Shown here piece by piece: positions 7,283-13,403 of a DNA stretch of 13,403 nt. The position numbers and the translations under genes were made by a program. Origin of the DNA: Clostridiales bacterium (lineage in GTDB: Bacteria > Bacillota > Clostridia > Oscillospirales > Oscillospiraceae); assembly GCA_012729875.1 (NCBI GenBank), contig JAAYCC010000200.1:1-13403 (forward strand), read 5' to 3'. Within the stretch, counting starts at the first letter, position 1. Each line of letters begins with the position of its first letter. The notes below the pieces were generated by a model. It did not search any database and was not told the origin of the DNA. It saw nothing but the letters and a program-made list of their open reading frames with translations.

Positions 7283-8871
7283 TTTATATACACGATTTGC
7301 AGCTCGCGCCCGGTGAACGTGAGTCAAAGCTGAAAAAGCTCGCGGCAAAAAGGCTGTGCATTGACGAGAAAAGCATTTCGAGCCTGCGAATTATAAAAAA
7401 GTCGCTGGACGCCCGTAAAAAAGGTAAAATCCACTATACCTATACTGTGGAGGTCTCTTTTAGCGGTGATGAATCGGCGCTGCTGCGGAGCGCAAAAAAC
7501 GTTGAAGCCGTGCCCTCAGTTTCTCACCCCTATACGATACAGAAAGCCTCTATGCCCTGCTCCCGTCCTGTAATCGTGGGCTTCGGCCCTGCTGGTATGT
7601 TTGCCGCGCTGTATCTCGCCAGAGCGGGAGCCCGCCCAATCGTTCTCGAACGCGGCTGTGACGCTCCGACGCGCCGGGCGAAGGTCGAGGCCTTCTGGCA
7701 GAGCGGCACACTGGACAGCGAGTGCAATGTGCAGTTCGGCGAGGGCGGCGCGGGGACCTTTTCTGACGGAAAGCTCAACACAGGTATCAAAAACGAACGA
7801 ATACAGTTTGTACTCGATACCTTCGCGCAGTTCGGTGCGCCGGACAGTGTCCGCTATGACGCCAAGCCGCATGTCGGCACCGACATTCTCTTCCGCGTTG
7901 TGCAGAATCTGCGTTCAGAGGTCACAGCCCTCGGAGGCGAGGTCCGGTTTGGGCACCGCCTTACATCCATCCGTATTGAAAACGGCGGCGTTACAGGTGT
8001 TTCTGTGGACTCTCCGGATGGGGCATATGAGCTCGACTGCGGTCAGCTTCTTTTGGCTGTCGGCCACAGCGCCAGAGATACCTTTGAGATGTTGAGCGCC
8101 AAGGGAGTCCCTATGGAGCCTAAGGCTTTTTCAATGGGCGTGAGAATTGAGCATTTACAGAGGGAAATCAGTCTCACACAATACGGCGAGGCATACAAAA
8201 AACTGCCGGCCGCAGATTATAAGCTCTCCTGCCGCCTGCCGGACGGCAGCAGCGCTTACACCTTCTGTATGTGCCCCGGCGGCTACGTTGTGGCGGCAGC
8301 CTCCGAGGCAGGCGGCGTCGTCACAAACGGCATGAGTTATTCCGGCCGCAGCGGTGAGAATGCCAATTCCGCCCTGCTTGTCACACTCTCCCCATCCGAC
8401 TTCCCGGACAAATCAACTCTTGGCGGTATGTACTGGCAGCGGGAAATCGAGCAGCGGGCCTATGCCTGCGGCGGGGGAAATTACCGCGCGCCGGCGCAGC
8501 TTGTCGGAGATTTCCTCGCCTGCCGCCCAAGTGTCGGTGCGCGAACCGTTATGCCCACCTACCGCCCGGGAGTGCAATATTGCGACCTGCGCTATGTGCT
8601 GCCGCAAAAGATAAGCTGCACGATTTCAAAAGCCCTGCCGGAGCTCTCTAAAAAGCTCCGCGGCTTTGACGCTCCGGACGCTGTCATGACCGCCCCAGAG
8701 ACCCGCAGCTCCTCCCCTGTGCGGATTCTGCGGGACAAAAACATGCAGTCCTCCGTAGCGGGTTTGTATCCCTGCGGCGAGGGCGCCGGTTACGCAGGCG
8801 GAATCACAAGCGCCGCAGTAGACGGTCTGCGCTGTGCGGAAGCCGTGATGGACTCGATATTTTTTTTATAA
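7279..8871 (+). CDS. COG2509-like FAD-dependent protein
   Basis: This 530-residue flavoprotein has an extra N-terminal domain of about 90 residues (alpha/beta, lysine-rich, MIYIHDLQL onwards), which is typical of the uncharacterised FAD-dependent dehydrogenase group COG2509. The FAD-binding core starts at VIVGFGPAG, with GxGxxG at 101-106. The family fingerprint NVQFGEGGAGTFSDGKLNTG is at 150-169, and the C-terminal FAD contact GEGAGYAGGITSAAVDG starts at 500. The ATG at 7279 is chosen because it overlaps the upstream stop as ATGA and has AGGAGG at 7264-7269. An upstream in-frame extension to 7216 would lie inside the preceding gene and has no support. No substrate is known for the family. 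The gene ends in a T8 run (8860-8867) just before the stop. Confidence 0.9.
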   Translation: MIYIHDLQLAPGERESKLKKLAAKRLCIDEKSISSLRIIKKSLDARKKGKIHYTYTVEVSFSGDESALLRSAKNVEAVPSVSHPYTIQKASMPCSRPVIVGFGPAGMFAALYLARAGARPIVLERGCDAPTRRAKVEAFWQSGTLDSECNVQFGEGGAGTFSDGKLNTGIKNERIQFVLDTFAQFGAPDSVRYDAKPHVGTDILFRVVQNLRSEVTALGGEVRFGHRLTSIRIENGGVTGVSVDSPDGAYELDCGQLLLAVGHSARDTFEMLSAKGVPMEPKAFSMGVRIEHLQREISLTQYGEAYKKLPAADYKLSCRLPDGSSAYTFCMCPGGYVVAAASEAGGVVTNGMSYSGRSGENANSALLVTLSPSDFPDKSTLGGMYWQREIEQRAYACGGGNYRAPAQLVGDFLACRPSVGARTVMPTYRPGVQYCDLRYVLPQKISCTISKALPELSKKLRGFDAPDAVMTAPETRSSSPVRILRDKNMQSSVAGLYPCGEGAGYAGGITSAAVDGLRCAEAVMDSIFFL

Positions 8872-8894
8872 AATCTCTTTCCTTATCTTGGGGC

Positions 8895-8926
8895 GTATAA
8901 TTCCTGTTTTTTGCTCAAAAATACTA
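8895..8926 (+). promoter_or_regulatory. Candidate SigG-type forespore promoter of the SASP gene
   Basis: GTATA at 8895-8899 fits the SigG -35 pattern GHATR, and AATACTA at 8920-8926 matches the -10 pattern CATACTA in 6 of 7 bases. The spacing is 20 nt, a little more than the usual 17-18. Known alpha/beta SASP genes are transcribed by SigG, so a site here is expected. This particular site is tentative. Confidence 0.35.
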
Positions 8927-8956
8927 TATGCATATACCTTGTTAAGGAGGCTATGT

Positions 8957-9166
8957 ATGAGCAGAAAGGATACAAATAAAAAGCTGAATAAGCTAAAGAT
9001 GGAGGCTGCGTCCGAAATCGGCATGACCCAGTTTGTCAAGGAAAACAACGACCACTACAGAGGCGAAATGTCCGCAAAGACAAACGGCTCACAGGGAGGT
9101 CCAATAGGCGGACGTATGGTCAAAAAAATGATTCAGTCGGAACAGGACAAAATGTCACAGGAATGA
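8957..9166 (+). CDS. Small acid-soluble spore protein, alpha/beta type
   Basis: This 69-residue protein is of the family that coats and protects DNA in the dormant spore and is degraded at germination by the protease GPR. The N-terminal conserved block is KLKMEAASEIGM (12-23), corresponding to the family's K-x-E-I-A-x-E-x-G region with the GPR cut site. The C-terminal DNA-contact block runs from YRGEMSAKTNGSQGGPIGG (34-52) into RMVKKMI (53-59). The GGPIGG insertion before the MVK motif matches variants I recall from Clostridia. At the expected cut site alanine follows E16 instead of isoleucine or phenylalanine. The ATG at 8957 is fixed by AAGGAGG at 8944-8950; the in-frame extension to a TTG at 8888 lacks support. 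It is followed after 7 nt by an unknown small gene. Confidence 0.88.
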   Translation: MSRKDTNKKLNKLKMEAASEIGMTQFVKENNDHYRGEMSAKTNGSQGGPIGGRMVKKMIQSEQDKMSQE

Positions 9167-9173
9167 GAGCTAT

Positions 9174-9380
9174 ATGAGAGACTTTTTTACAATTGACGAA
9201 ATACCTTACTTCGGAGACCCGGAAGCCGGCAAACGAAGAAGCAAACCCGCCACAGAGAAGGCCAAGCCCAAAAAGTACAGGCCCGCGGGAACAGAAGAGC
9301 AAGAGATCGGAGATACTGACGGCGGCGTTATGATGACGACTTCAGAGATCCTAGACTTCTATGAGGGCTCAGACTCCTAA
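9174..9380 (+). CDS. Unrecognised small protein coupled to the SASP gene
   Basis: I do not recognise this 68-residue protein. It begins 7 nt after the SASP stop with only a weak GAGAG ahead of its ATG, so it is probably translated by coupling on the same late-sporulation transcript. Three parts can be seen: an acidic-aromatic N-terminus (MRDFFTIDEIPYFGDPE, 1-17), a lysine/proline-rich, probably disordered middle (18-40), and an acidic C-terminus (41-68) ending in TTSEILDFYEG. There is no signal peptide, membrane helix or cysteine. The short hydrophobic motifs at both ends around a basic linker suggest a binding or scaffold peptide, but no function should be assigned. That it is a real gene is supported by its position, codon use and termination before the hairpin. 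Confidence 0.65.
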   Translation: MRDFFTIDEIPYFGDPEAGKRRSKPATEKAKPKKYRPAGTEEQEIGDTDGGVMMTTSEILDFYEGSDS

Positions 9381-9442
9381 TTGCTTACAGGCGCTATTAC
9401 TGTCCGTTTAAGCTAGGACCGATACAAAAAATCTTTTGCCCA

Positions 9443-9485
9443 AAAGCGGCTGACGAATGCAAAACGAGCATTTGTCAGCCGCTTT
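9443..9485. terminator. Bidirectional hairpin between convergent genes
   Basis: An 18-bp inverted repeat has arms at 9443-9460 and 9468-9485 with a 7-nt loop, perfect except for one G-U pair. It lies 62 nt after the + strand unknown gene and 57 nt beyond the end of the - strand LysM-CAP gene, so it can end both transcripts. The T-rich tails are short: TTT within the stem on the + side, TTTT with TTTTTT further on at the - side. Strength is uncertain. The rest of 9381-9542 shows nothing else. Confidence 0.75.
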
Positions 9486-9542
9486 CTATAGGATCAATGT
9501 GGTTTACATAATTTTGTAGCCCTCATATGTCACTTCCAAGCT

Positions 9543-10154
9543 CTATCCAATAAACATCTGTGTCCAGTAACTGCCGTCCGGAACATACCCCACCCCTGTC
9601 TGCGTAAAGGAGCTGTTCAGGATGTTCGCTCTGTGACCGCTGGAGTTCATCCAGCCGTTCACAACAGCCTCGGGAGTTTTGTAGCCCCTTGCAATATTCT
9701 CTGCGGCCGTTCTGTAGCTGAGGCCAAAATTCTTTATCATATCAAAAGGCGAACCATATACAGGGCTTGTATGAGAAAAATAGCCAAGGTCGTGCATATC
9801 CTGTGATTTGTATCTTGCAACTCTGGAGAGCTCCCAGTTTTCAGTCAGCTTTTTCAGGCCGTTCCTTACGCGAATATCATTGACCAGTCTTATCACCTCG
9901 GTTTCGTATTCTCGAACCGAGGCTCCGAGACTCGGAATCTGCAGCACGTCTCCCGGATATATCAGATCAGGATTTTTGAGCTGTGGGTTTGCGGAAATCA
10001 GTTCGCTTACCCCCACCTTATTCTTGACTGCGATTTTCCACAGCGAATCACCCGGGACAACTGTATAAGCAGTCTCCGCGCCCGCAAGAGTTGCTGTAGA
10101 CAGACTGACTATCAGCACTATGGCAAGCGTTATTCCAAGCTTCCTTATCTTCAT
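9543..10154 (-). CDS. Secreted LysM-CAP domain protein (YkwD/SafA-like)
   Basis: This 203-residue exported protein is encoded on the - strand. The signal peptide is MKIRK plus a hydrophobic stretch, with likely cleavage after AGA at residue 26. A LysM peptidoglycan-binding domain spans about 30-74 (YTVVPGDSLWKIA to PGDVLQIP). A CAP/SCP domain spans about 84-203, with the conserved HTSP histidine, AENIA glutamate and SSGHRANIL histidine. Bacterial CAP proteins of this build (YkwD-like) are found in spore coats or cell envelopes, and their biochemical role is unclear. The ATG at 10154 is chosen because GGGAAGG lies just upstream and the signal peptide starts there; a longer frame to 10247 adds 31 residues without support. 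It diverges from the SleL-like gene, which suggests shared spore-related regulation. Confidence 0.9.
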   Translation of the reverse strand: MKIRKLGITLAIVLIVSLSTATLAGAETAYTVVPGDSLWKIAVKNKVGVSELISANPQLKNPDLIYPGDVLQIPSLGASVREYETEVIRLVNDIRVRNGLKKLTENWELSRVARYKSQDMHDLGYFSHTSPVYGSPFDMIKNFGLSYRTAAENIARGYKTPEAVVNGWMNSSGHRANILNSSFTQTGVGYVPDGSYWTQMFIG

Positions 10155-10272
10155 AATAATACCTTCCCTCGGTCTGTTGATAGTTTCGTCAGGCGCCTGT
10201 ACCACAATAAAATGCAGTAGCTCTACACTTTGGCTCCGCTTGAGCATTAGAATTCAGCAAACACCATCTTTT

Positions 10273-10300
10273 ATCAAATACTTTTCCCCAAGCATACGAT
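10273..10300 (+). promoter_or_regulatory. Candidate SigE-type promoter of the SleL-like gene
   Basis: CATACGAT at 10293-10300 matches the SigE -10 pattern CATACAnT at all but one position. ATCAAATA at 10273-10280 is a loose match to the -35 (TCATATT-like), with a 12-nt spacer that is shorter than usual. Start of transcription would be near 10307, a short leader before the GGAGG at 10326-10330. In Bacillus subtilis the homologous yaaH is SigE-dependent. I see no clear promoter for the opposite-strand gene in this 186-bp region. Confidence 0.35.
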
Positions 10301-10340
10301 AGACTGATACGGACATTATTCATTTGGAGGGTGGTTACAC

Positions 10341-11621
10341 TTGAAAATTCATGTAATAAACAGAGGCGACACCATATACGCCTTATCCCAAAGATACGGG
10401 GTGCCTGTCAGCGCTATAATGAATGCAAATCAGATTTCAGACCCCGAAAGTCTTGTAGTCGGGCAGGCGATAGTGATTCCGGGCGACTTCTCACAGCATA
10501 TGGTGCGGAGCGGGGAGACGATGTACTCGATAGCTCAGTATTACGGAATACCGCTTAGCAGGCTTATTGACGCCAATCCACAGATTTCCAATCCGGCAAG
10601 AATCCAAATCGGACAGACCGTTATCGTGCCTGTAGCTTCACCAAAAATGGGAACAATATACGTCAATGGCTATATTTTCCCATGGGCAGACGCCGACGTT
10701 CTGAAAAATGTCTTTCCCCACCTTACGTACGTTAGCATTTTCAGCTATATCGTAAAGCAGGACGGGAGCCTTGGCACAATAAACGATTCAGCGGCCATTC
10801 AGTCGGCGCTTAAAGCCGGAGTGGCTCCGGTTATGGTCATTACCAACACCGAAGAAGGGGCCGGTTTCAGCAGCGAGCTGGCACATACTATACTGACAAA
10901 TATTCAGATACAGAACACCCTGATAGATAATATCATAGCTGTCATGGATGAAAAAAACTACTACTCACTCAACATCGACTTTGAATACCTATATCCCGAG
11001 GACAGACAAAACTATAATAATTTTGTCAGCAGGGTCGTAAATGCTCTGCATCCCCTGGGATATAAGGTATCCGTCGCGCTTGCCCCGAAACTGTCGGGAG
11101 ACCAGCCGGGACTTCTCTATGAGGCCCACGATTATCCGTCGCTGGGAGCAATCGCGGACAATGTGATTATCATGACCTATGAGTGGGGCTATTTGTATGG
11201 CCCGGCAATGGCGGTAGCGCCGGTGGATCAGGTCCGGAAGGTGCTGGATTACGCGACATCGGTAATTCCGAGCGAAAAGATACTGATGGGCATGCCAAAC
11301 TATGGGTATGACTGGACTTTACCGTTTGTGAGGGGCTCCGCCGCCAGACTGTTAACAAATAACGGCGCGGTAGCGTTGGCGGCGAGAGTGGGTGCGGCCA
11401 TAAGGTACAACAACACAGCCCAGGCCCCATATTTCAATTACTACGACAATATGGGCAGAAGACACGAGGTGTGGTTCGACGACCCCAGAAGCATATACGC
11501 CAGGCTGCTTTTAGTCTCCGAATACAATCTCGGCGGGGTGAGCTATTGGACGGTGAACAATTACCACGCCGCAAACTGGGTCGTACTTGAGTCGATGTAT
11601 AACGTGAAAAAGGTCATATAA
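10341..11621 (+). CDS. sleL: LysM-LysM-GH18 spore cortex hydrolase, SleL/YaaH-like
   Basis: This 426-residue protein has two LysM repeats (about 3-48 and 52-98) that bind peptidoglycan, then a glycoside hydrolase 18 domain (about 105-420). Order and length match SleL/YaaH, an N-acetylglucosaminidase that degrades spore cortex fragments during germination. The catalytic motif NIDFEYL is at 211-217, with acid E215 and partner D213; the Asp-Gly often found before it is replaced by Tyr-Ser. The substrate-site motif MTYEWG and the late VSYWTVN segment are as expected for GH18. There is no signal peptide: the first LysM begins at residue 3, as in SleL proteins made in the mother cell and placed on the forespore. 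The start is TTG, with GGAGGGTGG upstream (10326-10334); a nearby ATG is out of frame. No clear terminator follows. Confidence 0.9.
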   Translation: MKIHVINRGDTIYALSQRYGVPVSAIMNANQISDPESLVVGQAIVIPGDFSQHMVRSGETMYSIAQYYGIPLSRLIDANPQISNPARIQIGQTVIVPVASPKMGTIYVNGYIFPWADADVLKNVFPHLTYVSIFSYIVKQDGSLGTINDSAAIQSALKAGVAPVMVITNTEEGAGFSSELAHTILTNIQIQNTLIDNIIAVMDEKNYYSLNIDFEYLYPEDRQNYNNFVSRVVNALHPLGYKVSVALAPKLSGDQPGLLYEAHDYPSLGAIADNVIIMTYEWGYLYGPAMAVAPVDQVRKVLDYATSVIPSEKILMGMPNYGYDWTLPFVRGSAARLLTNNGAVALAARVGAAIRYNNTAQAPYFNYYDNMGRRHEVWFDDPRSIYARLLLVSEYNLGGVSYWTVNNYHAANWVVLESMYNVKKVI

Positions 11622-11764
11622 CCAAAATTCCCCGATACTCCGGAGAGCGCTTTTGCCCGGCTTTATTACCTCTCCACTCACGTTCCTCATTCAGATAACT
11701 TCGAGCCGCTCTTTCCAATCTCTGCGGATTTAGACAAATTCTGCTCTCTGTAGCTGTACAACAT

Positions 11765-11770
11765 TATAAT
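11765..11770 (+). promoter_or_regulatory. Possible -10 element before the GT4 gene
   Basis: TATAAT at 11765-11770 is a perfect -10 in the 237-nt gap 11622-11858, but no good -35 lies 16-18 nt upstream and there is no TGn extension. If used, it leaves a GC-rich leader of about 80 nt. The rest of this gap has no gene I can support. Confidence 0.3.
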
Positions 11771-11811
11771 CCCATGTTAAACTATCTGACGCGGGACTAT
11801 CACGGGGCGGC

Positions 11812-11840
11812 GCCGGCGGGGAAAGCGGAGGTCGCCCGGC
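11812..11840 (+). other. GC-rich hairpin just before the GT4 ribosome binding site
   Basis: GCCGGCG at 11812-11818 pairs with CGCCCGGC at 11833-11840, allowing one bulged C and a 14-nt loop. It ends a few bases before the AGAGAGGA ribosome binding site of the glycosyltransferase gene and has no T-tract, so it is not a terminator. It may influence translation initiation; that is speculation. Confidence 0.3.
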
Positions 11841-11858
11841 ACAAGAGAGGAAGATTAT

Positions 11859-13004
11859 TTGAAAATACTTTTTGTATGCGACCAGTTTGAGTCGGCCACC
11901 AACGGTACGACTATCAGCGCACGCAGGTTTGCACAGGCGCTTGCTGATCGCGGCAACGAACTGCGGGTCATATCCTGCGGCAAATCCGACGAAGTCGACT
12001 TCGGGCTCAGAGAGCTGAAGCTTCTGCCCCTTGCCGACCGCCTTGTAAAATCGCAGGGGATGAAATTTGCCATGCCCAATCAAAAAACGCTGAGGGCGGC
12101 GCTCGAATGGTGCGATGTAGCGCACTTCTATATGCCCTTTGCACTGTCGCTGAAAGGGCGGAAAATGGCCGAAAAGATGGGTGTTCCGTGCACCGCGGCC
12201 TTTCATGTCCAGCCCGAAAACATCACCTTCTCACTTGGTATGGGTAACTGCACCAATATAAATAACAGAATCTACTATCTTTTCCGCAACAAGTTTTATA
12301 ATGAGTTCGATCATATACACTGTCCCAGCAACTTCATTGCGGAAGAGCTGAGAAACCGCGGCTACACGATGAAACTGCACGTGATCACAAACGGAATCAG
12401 CCCCTCATTCTGCTACAACAAGCTGCCAAAGCCCACGGAATACGCCGGTAAGATAATAGTCACAATGATTGGCAGGTACTCAGCCGAAAAGCGCCAGGAT
12501 CTGCTCATCGATGCCATCCGCCACTCGAAGTACAAGGACAGAATACAGGTTGTTTTGGCAGGTCAGGGTCCCAAGAAATCCAGGCTGGAAAAACTGGGGG
12601 CGGACCTGCCAAACCCTCCTGTCATGAAGTTTTTTTCCGAAGCGGAGCTGCATGAGCTCCTCGCCTATACCGATCTCTATGTCCATGCTTCAGACATAGA
12701 GATTGAGGCCATTTCATGTATAGAGGCCTTCGCCAGCGGTCTTGTTCCGATTATTGCCGATGCTCCGCGAAGTGCAACTCCCCAGTTTGCTCTTGACCAA
12801 CGCAGTCTTTTTGAGGCCGGAAACGCTCTGTCACTCGCCGAAAAAATGGACTACTGGCTGGACAACCCCAATGAAAAGGAAAAGAGCGAGCGGCTATACG
12901 CCGAGGCCGGTATGCGCTATCATCTTGATGCCAGTGCCGCCAAAGCTGAGGAGATGTTCAGAGAGGCCATAGAGGAGTGCGGTAAAAAATATGATAGGGC
13001 GTAA
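11859..13004 (+). CDS. GT4 family glycosyltransferase
   Basis: This 381-residue GT-B fold glycosyltransferase has an N-terminal acceptor half starting MKILFVCDQFESATNGTT (glycine-rich loop) and the usual FHVQPENI segment. The C-terminal donor half has MIGRYSAEKRQDLLIDAI, the VLAGQGP segment and the EX7E motif (E281 and E289 in EIEAISCIE) that binds the nucleotide sugar. Such enzymes transfer sugars from UDP- or GDP-sugars. The following overlapping acyltransferase gene suggests a membrane lipid acceptor such as diacylglycerol or a phosphatidylinositol-like lipid, so a glycolipid synthase is likely, but sugar and acceptor are not readable. The start is TTG at 11859 with AGGA 7 nt upstream. There is no signal or membrane helix, so it is probably a peripheral cytoplasmic enzyme. 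Confidence 0.88.
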   Translation: MKILFVCDQFESATNGTTISARRFAQALADRGNELRVISCGKSDEVDFGLRELKLLPLADRLVKSQGMKFAMPNQKTLRAALEWCDVAHFYMPFALSLKGRKMAEKMGVPCTAAFHVQPENITFSLGMGNCTNINNRIYYLFRNKFYNEFDHIHCPSNFIAEELRNRGYTMKLHVITNGISPSFCYNKLPKPTEYAGKIIVTMIGRYSAEKRQDLLIDAIRHSKYKDRIQVVLAGQGPKKSRLEKLGADLPNPPVMKFFSEAELHELLAYTDLYVHASDIEIEAISCIEAFASGLVPIIADAPRSATPQFALDQRSLFEAGNALSLAEKMDYWLDNPNEKEKSERLYAEAGMRYHLDASAAKAEEMFREAIEECGKKYDRA

Positions 13005-13403
13005 AGAAAAGCAGCCCTCAGATATGGGCCGCGAACCACACCGGTTTCATACCCCCTATAAAATAAAGGCTGACGAAAACTACGGCTATGTCGCGCAGAC
13101 GGGAGCAAAAAGGAATCTTTCAAAAATTTTATGTGCTTTTGTCTGTACAGTAATGCCTTTGTTTCTGAGAATATTTCAGGGTCTGCATATACGCGGCAGG
13201 GAAAATCTTCGCAAGCTGCAGGGCGGGGCAGTTTCCGTTTGCAACCACGTCCACCCTATGGACTGCGTTGCGCTGGCCTGCGCATTCTGGAGGCTCGACA
13301 CTTATTTCCTCAGCCAGCGAGAAAATTTCTGCATACCCGTTATACGCCACATCATCAAGATTTTGAAAGCTCTGCCCATACCGGAAAACCGCGCGGGCTA
13401 TAC
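12991..13403 (+). CDS. plsC: PlsC-type 1-acyl-glycerol-3-phosphate acyltransferase (3' truncated by window)
   Basis: An open frame from the ATG at 12991 continues past the window edge; 137 residues are visible. The catalytic block of glycerolipid acyltransferases is present: NHVHPMD with the HX4D pair H86 and D91. It is preceded by a hydrophobic segment (about 48-63) and followed by the ALPIPEN region, where the family's third block lies. The first 45 residues are polar and basic, longer than in minimal PlsC. The role would be acylation of lysophosphatidate or a related lipid at the inner membrane face. It overlaps the glycosyltransferase gene by 14 nt, with AGGAG at 12973-12977, 13 nt ahead. 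An internal ATG at 13024 is an alternative start. The true function may be acylation of a glycolipid precursor. Confidence 0.82.
   Translation, partial: MIGRKEKQPSDMGREPHRFHTPYKIKADENYGYVAQTGAKRNLSKILCAFVCTVMPLFLRIFQGLHIRGRENLRKLQGGAVSVCNHVHPMDCVALACAFWRLDTYFLSQRENFCIPVIRHIIKILKALPIPENRAGY

Noticed and set aside
6769..7348. Two long - strand frames (165-174 codons) opposite the flavoprotein genes
   Set aside because: They lie wholly antisense to well-supported genes in GC-rich DNA, have low-complexity Pro/Ser/Ala-rich or unremarkable translations, and show no ribosome binding site or family motif.
7601..8095. 164-codon + strand frame inside the COG2509-like gene
   Set aside because: It is out of frame within a gene with clear motifs and gives an Arg/Ser/Ala-rich translation typical of a shadow frame.
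10155..10247. 31-residue N-terminal extension of the LysM-CAP protein
   Set aside because: It would bury the signal peptide; the ATG at 10154 has a nearby GGGAAGG and begins a normal signal sequence.
11642..11675. GGAGAG/CTCTCC repeat after the SleL-like gene as terminator
   Set aside because: The stem is 6 bp with a 22-nt loop and no T-tract follows.
1..13403. CRISPR arrays, tRNA or rRNA genes, insertion sequences, phage genes, defence systems
   Set aside because: I looked for regularly spaced repeats, cloverleaf signatures, transposase or integrase motifs and found none.

Overview
The window looks like chromosomal DNA from an endospore-forming, Gram-positive Clostridia-type bacterium. An Oscillospirales-like lineage is a guess from gene style only. 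The spore evidence is direct: an alpha/beta-type small acid-soluble spore protein gene, a LysM-LysM-GH18 protein of the SleL/YaaH spore-cortex type, and a LysM-CAP secreted protein of the YkwD/SafA-like type. Strong AAGGAGG-type ribosome binding sites, TTG starts and a lipobox lipoprotein also fit a Firmicute.

Layout. (1) About 1-5877: one tight + strand operon for a nickel/peptide/opine-class ABC importer, in the order lipoprotein binding protein, permease B, permease C, class I SAM methyltransferase, NikD-like ATPase, NikE-like ATPase. Four junctions from permease B to the last ATPase overlap by 4 nt or are 1 nt apart, so the methyltransferase is embedded in the transporter unit. A good sigmaA-type promoter lies at 16-43 with a dyad in its spacer. 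(2) 6071-8871: two translationally coupled flavoproteins (HI0933/BaiN-like, then COG2509-like), visibly richer in G+C than the transporter operon. (3) 8957-9380: a spore DNA-binding SASP followed 7 nt later by an unrecognised 68-residue protein. (4) 9443-9485: a near-perfect 18-bp hairpin between convergent genes. (5) 9543-11621: a divergent pair of LysM proteins, the - strand LysM-CAP secreted protein and the + strand SleL-like enzyme, around a 186-bp intergenic region. (6) 11859-13403: a GT4 glycosyltransferase overlapping by 14 nt the start of a PlsC-type acyltransferase that runs off the window. This is probably a membrane (glyco)lipid module.

How the genes work together. Region 1 is a complete importer, and its embedded methyltransferase suggests that the imported ligand, or the metal or opine it carries, is methylated or processed. 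Regions 3 and 5 are sporulation and germination functions, probably transcribed late by sporulation sigma factors. Regions 2 and 6 look like housekeeping. I see no phage, transposon, CRISPR array, tRNA or rRNA. The most interesting candidates for something undescribed are the transporter-embedded methyltransferase and the small unknown protein coupled to the SASP.
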